DNA of 16,621 nt from an uncultured Fusicatenibacter sp. (lineage in GTDB: Bacteria; Bacillota; Clostridia; Lachnospirales; Lachnospiraceae), in the NCBI GenBank assembly GCA_902493585.1, contig CABUPZ010000056.1:1-16621 (forward strand), written 5' to 3'. Position 1 is the first letter of the stretch. Each line of letters begins with the position of its first letter. The notes beneath the pieces were generated by a model, which was not told where the DNA came from, did no database searches, and was given only the letters and a program-made list of their open reading frames with translations. Positions 12,551 through 16,621 of this stretch are shown in pieces. The translations under genes were made by a program, and so were the position numbers.

Positions 12551-13522
12551 ATGAGTCTTACCGTTTCGAATCTGTCCAAAAAGTATGGAACCAAGACCGT
12601 TCTCGATCACCTGAGCTTTGAGATGCCGGAGCCCGGTGTCTATGCACTGCTGGGGACCAACGGCGCAGGCAAGACAACGACGATCCGTATGATGCTTGGA
12701 ATGCTTGCGAAAGACAGCGGTGAAGTGCTGTGGAACGGAAAACCGCTGGACACCGCCACCTGCAATGTGGGCTATCTGGCGGAAGAGCGTGGACTGTATC
12801 CAAAATATACACTGATGGATCAGCTGATGTACTTTGCCGGACTGCGCGGCGTCTCCAAGCCGGATGCGAAAAAAAGAATTCGTTACTGGGCGGAACGCCT
12901 GCAGGTGGAGGAATACCTGTATCCTGGAAAAGCAGTGGCTCCGGAAGCAGTGAAAGGACGTACCAAGGCGAAGGCGCAGAAGCCAAAACTGGCAGATCAG
13001 CTCTCCAAAGGAAATCAGCAGAAGATCCAGTTTATGACAGCGCTGATCTCGGATCCGGAGCTTTTGATCCTGGATGAGCCTCTGTCCGGTCTTGACCCGG
13101 TCAATACGGATCTGTTCAAAGCGGTGATCCGTGAGGAAATCGCGAAGGGCAAATATCTGATCATGTCCAGTCATCAGATGGCGACCGTGGAAGAGTTCTG
13201 TACGGATATTACGATCCTTCACCGTTCCAGGGCGCTGCTTCAGGGAAATCTCAATGAGATCAAGAAAAGCCACGGACGTGTCAATCTCCGTCTGAAGACA
13301 GAACAGGATATCTCCGCCTACATACAGAAAGCCGGGATCACACAACTCTCCGAAAAGGAATATGAGTACCAGCTGAAGGTGACAGGAGAGGATCAGGCGA
13401 ATGCTCTTCTGGCGGATCTGATGAAGGACAGCGTCCGTGTGATTACCTTTGACCTTCGGGAGCCGTCCCTGCACGAAATCTTCGTGTCAACGGTAGGAGG
13501 TGAGGCTCATGAAACAGAATAA
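12551..13522 (+). CDS. ABC transporter ATP-binding protein, NatA/YhaQ-like
   Basis: 323 residues: Walker A GTNGAGKTT (35-43), the YLAEERGLYPKYT segment typical of this group in place of a classical Q-loop (75-87), signature LSKGNQQKIQ (151-160), Walker B LLILDEPLSGLDP (171-183), switch H208 in MSSHQM, and a C-terminal accessory domain (about 225-320). It should energise the two membrane proteins encoded downstream, for export of an unknown substrate; sodium, peptides and drugs are known for related systems. A basic, proline-rich stretch (about 124-148, rich in K and A) is inserted before the signature. AAAAGGAGA precedes the ATG. Its end overlaps the next gene by 14 bp. Confidence 0.92.
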   Translation: MSLTVSNLSKKYGTKTVLDHLSFEMPEPGVYALLGTNGAGKTTTIRMMLGMLAKDSGEVLWNGKPLDTATCNVGYLAEERGLYPKYTLMDQLMYFAGLRGVSKPDAKKRIRYWAERLQVEEYLYPGKAVAPEAVKGRTKAKAQKPKLADQLSKGNQQKIQFMTALISDPELLILDEPLSGLDPVNTDLFKAVIREEIAKGKYLIMSSHQMATVEEFCTDITILHRSRALLQGNLNEIKKSHGRVNLRLKTEQDISAYIQKAGITQLSEKEYEYQLKVTGEDQANALLADLMKDSVRVITFDLREPSLHEIFVSTVGGEAHETE

Positions 13523-14840
13523 AGGAGAACTGCAGGGTGTGGGAAAAGTTTTTCAGTTTACCTTGCTGCAGTTTGTGAAAAATAAAGCCAATACGATCAC
13601 TCTGATCATCATGTTTGTCCTGACACTGTTTTCTGTTCCGGTAATGACGCTGTTTTCCGGCGGCGGAATGTCTGCGGGAGAAACCTGTGGGATTTCAAAG
13701 GTTTACTGGCAGGATCAGACCGGCTATTCGGTAAATCCGGCGGAAACGGCGCAGGGGAACGATTTTTACAGGGATACTGTGTTTGAGGAAGCAGATTTTT
13801 CCGCCGAAGATTTTGCGTCTTCCGCAGAGGACGGCTCCGTGTATGTACTCTTTTCCAGAGAGGAAGCAGCGTCCGGAACGGTGATCTCGATCCAGTGTCT
13901 TCCGGAGCAGGAACCTTCCGAAAGTGATCTATCCAGTCTGGAAACGCTGATGTCCCAGGCGCTGGAGCAGGCAAAACTGTCCGCACTTCAGATTTCGGAA
14001 GAGCAAAAAGCCACGCTGTTCTCTGGACTGAACAGCCAGGTGCAGACCATGGAAGAATATCAGGAAGGGCAGGGTGTCGACTGGGGCGTACAGTATGGGC
14101 TTCAGCTTGGATATTCCATCGTCGTCATGATCATCAGTATTTTTGCGGTTACTTATATTGTGCGTGCCGTGGTGGAAGAGAAGGCTTCCAAACTGGTGGA
14201 GATGCTGATGGTCAGTGTGCAGCCGCTGGCGCTGCTTGTGGGAAAAATCCTTGCCGCTATGGCATATATCTTTGGATTTTTTATCCTGCTTCTTGCCGGA
14301 ATCGGGATTTCCTGGGTGGTCAGCAGTCAGTTTATGGATGTTTCCGCAATCTCTGAAACAATGGCCGCGTCAGGATTTTCCATGGATCTTCTGCAGCTGA
14401 GTCCGGCAACTTTGGTGATCGTTCTGGTATCGCTGCTTTTGGGATACCTGACGTTTTCTATCCTGGCTGGACTTTCCGGAACCGGATGTTCCACGATGGA
14501 GGATGTTCAGGGAGCTTCCACACTTTCCACGATGCTGATCTTTGTCGGATATTTCGCGGCGGTCATTGCCGGCAGCATCGGCGGAGATGTTTTGAATCTT
14601 TTTGTCAGTCTTTGCCCGGTGATCTCGGTGTTCTGTGCACCGGTGCAGTATGTGCTTGGGAATATCGGCTTTGGAATCCTTCTGCTTTCCTGGCTGCTTC
14701 AGGCGGCAGTGATCGTCCTTCTTGCTGTGTTCAGCGCAAGAGTGTACCGGGCGCTGCTGATGTATCGTGGCAGCAGGCTGAACTTCCGCCAGATGTTTGC
14801 GATAGCGAAGGAACAGTCATCCGGAAAGGAGCAGAAATAA
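13509..14840 (+). CDS. ABC-2 type permease, NatB/YhaP-like (first of a tandem pair)
   Basis: 443 residues. One N-terminal membrane helix (about 27-48, ITLIIMFVLTLFSVPVMTLF) is followed by an extracytoplasmic region of about 140 residues rich in E, D and S, then five helices (starting near 197, 255, 300, 340 and 395). The cytoplasmic segment VVEEKASKLVEMLMVSVQPL after the second helix is the family hallmark (EK.S.LVE.L). GGAGG 8-12 nt before the ATG at 13509 supports this start; an in-frame GTG at 13500 is less likely. It overlaps the ATPase gene and is followed after 1 bp by a paralogue, so both permeases are probably co-translated and form a heterodimer (inference). Confidence 0.88.
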   Translation: MKQNKGELQGVGKVFQFTLLQFVKNKANTITLIIMFVLTLFSVPVMTLFSGGGMSAGETCGISKVYWQDQTGYSVNPAETAQGNDFYRDTVFEEADFSAEDFASSAEDGSVYVLFSREEAASGTVISIQCLPEQEPSESDLSSLETLMSQALEQAKLSALQISEEQKATLFSGLNSQVQTMEEYQEGQGVDWGVQYGLQLGYSIVVMIISIFAVTYIVRAVVEEKASKLVEMLMVSVQPLALLVGKILAAMAYIFGFFILLLAGIGISWVVSSQFMDVSAISETMAASGFSMDLLQLSPATLVIVLVSLLLGYLTFSILAGLSGTGCSTMEDVQGASTLSTMLIFVGYFAAVIAGSIGGDVLNLFVSLCPVISVFCAPVQYVLGNIGFGILLLSWLLQAAVIVLLAVFSARVYRALLMYRGSRLNFRQMFAIAKEQSSGKEQK

Positions 14841-14841
14841 G

Positions 14842-16251
14842 ATGAAAAACGAACTGAAAGGACTTGGAAAAATTTTTGCCTTTACCTTTGAGCGGCAGGT
14901 AAAGAGCACCGGATATCTGGTGGGGACGATTGTCTTTGCCCTGCTCTGTTTTCTGCTTCCGGCAGGAATTATGGCTGCTGTGGAATATTTCGGAGGGGAT
15001 TCCGATTCTGCGGTGGAAACAGCAGCTGTCAGTCCGGTACAAACCGTCTATGTAGCAGATGAAACAGACGGCACGGCTGACTGGAATCTACTGGCACAAG
15101 CAGGATCTGAAACTTTCGGCGGAATCTCCTATGTCACATGCGGCAGTCTGGAAAAAGCCGACGCACAGGCAGGGCAGGAAGATCACAGCCTGGTCCTTCT
15201 TCTGGAAGAAACAAAGGAATCCGCTCAGGAAAATACACAGAGCCAGGTTTCCAACGAATCACAAAATGGCTATCAGATGCACCTCCTTCTCCCAAACAAC
15301 ACTTCACTGTCAGAAGGAGACGCGGGAGATCTCGAATCGTTTCTGCAGGCGAATTTCCAGATCATCCTGCTTCAGAAATCCGGCATTGACCCGGCCGCAG
15401 CGGCGGAACTTCTCGTTCCCGCTACGACAGAGGTAACAACCGTTGGAGAGGAAGCGCTTTCAGAGACGGAAGCGGCGCTGGAAAGTATGCGGGAAGTACT
15501 GGGAATGCTTCTGCCGTATCTGAATATTATGATTCTGTATTTCCTGGTGCTGTTCTATGGTCAGGGAGTGGCAAACAACGTGATCATGGAAAAGACCTCC
15601 AAACTGATGGACACCTTTCTGGTTGCAGTGAAACCAACGGCGATGGTCTTTGGAAAGGTGCTTGCGGTCACTGCGGCGAGCATGCTGCAGTTTGTCATCG
15701 TTGCCGCCAGCCTGATCGGCGGTTTTGCAGCGGGAAGCGCGCTGGTCCGCATGATCGACCCGGATTCCGACATGCTGCTTTTGCTGTTCTTTGATTCTCT
15801 GAGTGAGTTCCAGGGAGTGATGACCGTGCCGGGGATTCTGCTGGCTATCGTGATGATGGTTTCCGGATTTTTCCTTTACTGTTCGCTGGCGGCCGTAGGA
15901 GGTTCTGCGGCGGGTAAGCCGGAAGATCTGTCGTCTACGAATATGGTATTTACCATGGTACTGGTCATCAGCTTCCTTGCCGCGCTGTATGCCGGAGGTA
16001 TCGGAAGTATGGATTCCGGAGTTTTTGCCAAGTGGCTGGATTTTGTTCCGTTTACCTCGATTCTGGTAACGCCAAGCAGGATCATGCTCGGCGAAGTGTC
16101 CCTGGGAATGGGACTTGTTTCCCTGCTTCTCGTGCTGATCGTCTCGGTGCTTTGTCTGCTTATCGCAGGAAAAGTCTACCGCATGATGGCGCTTTATAAG
16201 GGCAATCCGCCGACACCGGCGAAGCTGATGGAAATGCTGAAAGAAAAATAA
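14842..16251 (+). CDS. ABC-2 type permease, NatB/YhaP-like (second of a tandem pair)
   Basis: 469 residues with the same plan as the preceding protein: first helix about 20-42, a large acidic extracytoplasmic region (about 43-210, rich in E, A, S and Q), then five to six helices and the cytoplasmic motif IMEKTSKLMDTFLVAVKPTA. The two proteins share the N-terminal pattern LxGxGK(V/I)FxFT and the motif EK.SKL...L...V.P.A...GK.LA, so they are paralogues from a duplication, but their external domains differ. The start at 14842 is 1 bp after the upstream stop, with AAAGGAG about 12 nt before it. It is the last gene of the operon; no convincing intrinsic terminator is seen after it. Confidence 0.88.
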   Translation: MKNELKGLGKIFAFTFERQVKSTGYLVGTIVFALLCFLLPAGIMAAVEYFGGDSDSAVETAAVSPVQTVYVADETDGTADWNLLAQAGSETFGGISYVTCGSLEKADAQAGQEDHSLVLLLEETKESAQENTQSQVSNESQNGYQMHLLLPNNTSLSEGDAGDLESFLQANFQIILLQKSGIDPAAAAELLVPATTEVTTVGEEALSETEAALESMREVLGMLLPYLNIMILYFLVLFYGQGVANNVIMEKTSKLMDTFLVAVKPTAMVFGKVLAVTAASMLQFVIVAASLIGGFAAGSALVRMIDPDSDMLLLLFFDSLSEFQGVMTVPGILLAIVMMVSGFFLYCSLAAVGGSAAGKPEDLSSTNMVFTMVLVISFLAALYAGGIGSMDSGVFAKWLDFVPFTSILVTPSRIMLGEVSLGMGLVSLLLVLIVSVLCLLIAGKVYRMMALYKGNPPTPAKLMEMLKEK

Positions 16252-16306
16252 GCGCTCCGCGGACGGAACGGCTGCCGGCTTTTTGGGTAAATCATGGATG
16301 AACAAA

Positions 16307-16621
16307 TTAATATTCATTTTTCAGAAAAAAAACAGCCAGCTGGGTACGGTCGCGAAGGCTGAGCTTGTCCAGGATCGTGCTCAGGTAGTTTCGCACCGTT
16401 CTCAGGTACAGGTTTTGGGCAATTTCTTTGTTGCTCATTCCCTGGGCGACCGATGTGGTAGGTTTTCCAGGGAAAACTTTTCTGCCCGGTCAGGAGATGC
16501 GGGAGTTTTGCGGTGATCTCGTTTCCATAGACCGTCTGCCCGGAGAAAACAGCTTTCAGGGCGGGAATGATGCTGTTGTAGTTCTGTTTCAGCAGATAGC
16601 CTCTGGCGCCGAGCTTCAGGG
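16307..16621 (-). pseudogene. LuxR/NarL-type response regulator, 3' part, with broken DNA-binding domain (5' end outside window)
   Basis: From the window edge one frame reads LKLGARGYLLKQNYNSIIPA, then LKAVFSGQTVYGNEITAKL, then PHLLTGQKSFPWKTYHIG, the end of a receiver domain and linker. At about 16453 similarity moves to a second frame: VAQGMSNKEIAQNLYL, then RTVRNYLSTILDKLSLRDRT, then QLAVFFLKNEY, ending at TAA (16309-16307). The first helix of the LuxR helix-turn-helix is missing at the jump, and the usual LSEGTV is shortened to LRTV (near 16400). A frame-changing deletion plus a 6-bp loss would abolish DNA binding. It is convergent with the NatAB-like operon and may once have controlled it (inference). 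Confidence 0.7.

Noticed and set aside
16252..16290. Terminator after the second permease
   Set aside because: GC-rich sequence before CTTTTT is present, but I could not draw a stem of more than a few base pairs ending at the U-tract.

Overview
The window looks like about 16.6 kb of chromosome from a low-to-mid GC anaerobic Firmicute, most likely a gut Lachnospiraceae (Clostridium cluster XIVa) relative. This is an inference from gene content (anaerobic cobaltochelatase CbiK, ferredoxin-domain aldo/keto reductase, LarB/LarC, YqhD-type alcohol dehydrogenase), strong GGAGG ribosome binding sites, canonical TTGACA/TATAAT promoters and the style of the ABC genes. No tRNA, rRNA, CRISPR array or intact mobile element was seen.

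Layout. (1) 1-1010, minus strand: cbiK, with its own promoter and a folded 150-nt leader containing a terminator-like hairpin. (2) 1092-5925, plus strand: a MATE exporter, then an apparent operon flavodoxin - aldo/keto reductase with two 4Fe-4S motifs - larB - larC. The flavodoxin promoter has the 19-bp spacer and imperfect dyad of a MerR-family-activated promoter. The larC gene ends at the LarC1/LarC2 boundary and no LarC2 follows. A long bidirectional hairpin (5871-5925) separates this operon from the next, convergent gene. (3) 5987-7823, minus: an ABCB-type half exporter with a terminator-like hairpin in its leader; divergent from it, an EamA/DMT permease (7971-8840). (4) 8841-9458: a 19-bp inverted repeat followed by the remnant of a Fic-family gene that has lost both ends, including the catalytic motif. 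(5) 9422-12372: a MerR regulator (minus), divergent from YqhD-type alcohol dehydrogenase - double carboxymuconolactone decarboxylase (CMD)-domain protein - a frameshifted NAD(P)H:FMN reductase remnant, which is fused at a deletion scar to the last ~42 codons of a cytidylate-kinase-like gene. The promoter carries a perfect 17-bp dyad inside a 19-bp spacer. (6) 12403-16251, plus: a NatA/YhaQ-like ATPase with two tandem paralogous ABC-2 permeases. (7) 16307-16621, minus: the 3' part of a LuxR/NarL-type response regulator with a disrupted DNA-binding domain.

How the genes may work together. Two separate plus-strand operons carry oxidoreductases typical of electrophile/aldehyde or redox stress responses, and both have MerR-type promoter architecture. 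One of them also contains nickel-pincer nucleotide (NPN) biosynthesis genes (larB, larC1), while larA, larE and larC2 are absent from the window. Export functions (MATE, ABCB, EamA, NatAB-like) fill much of the rest. Three or four decayed genes in the right half show recent reductive change.
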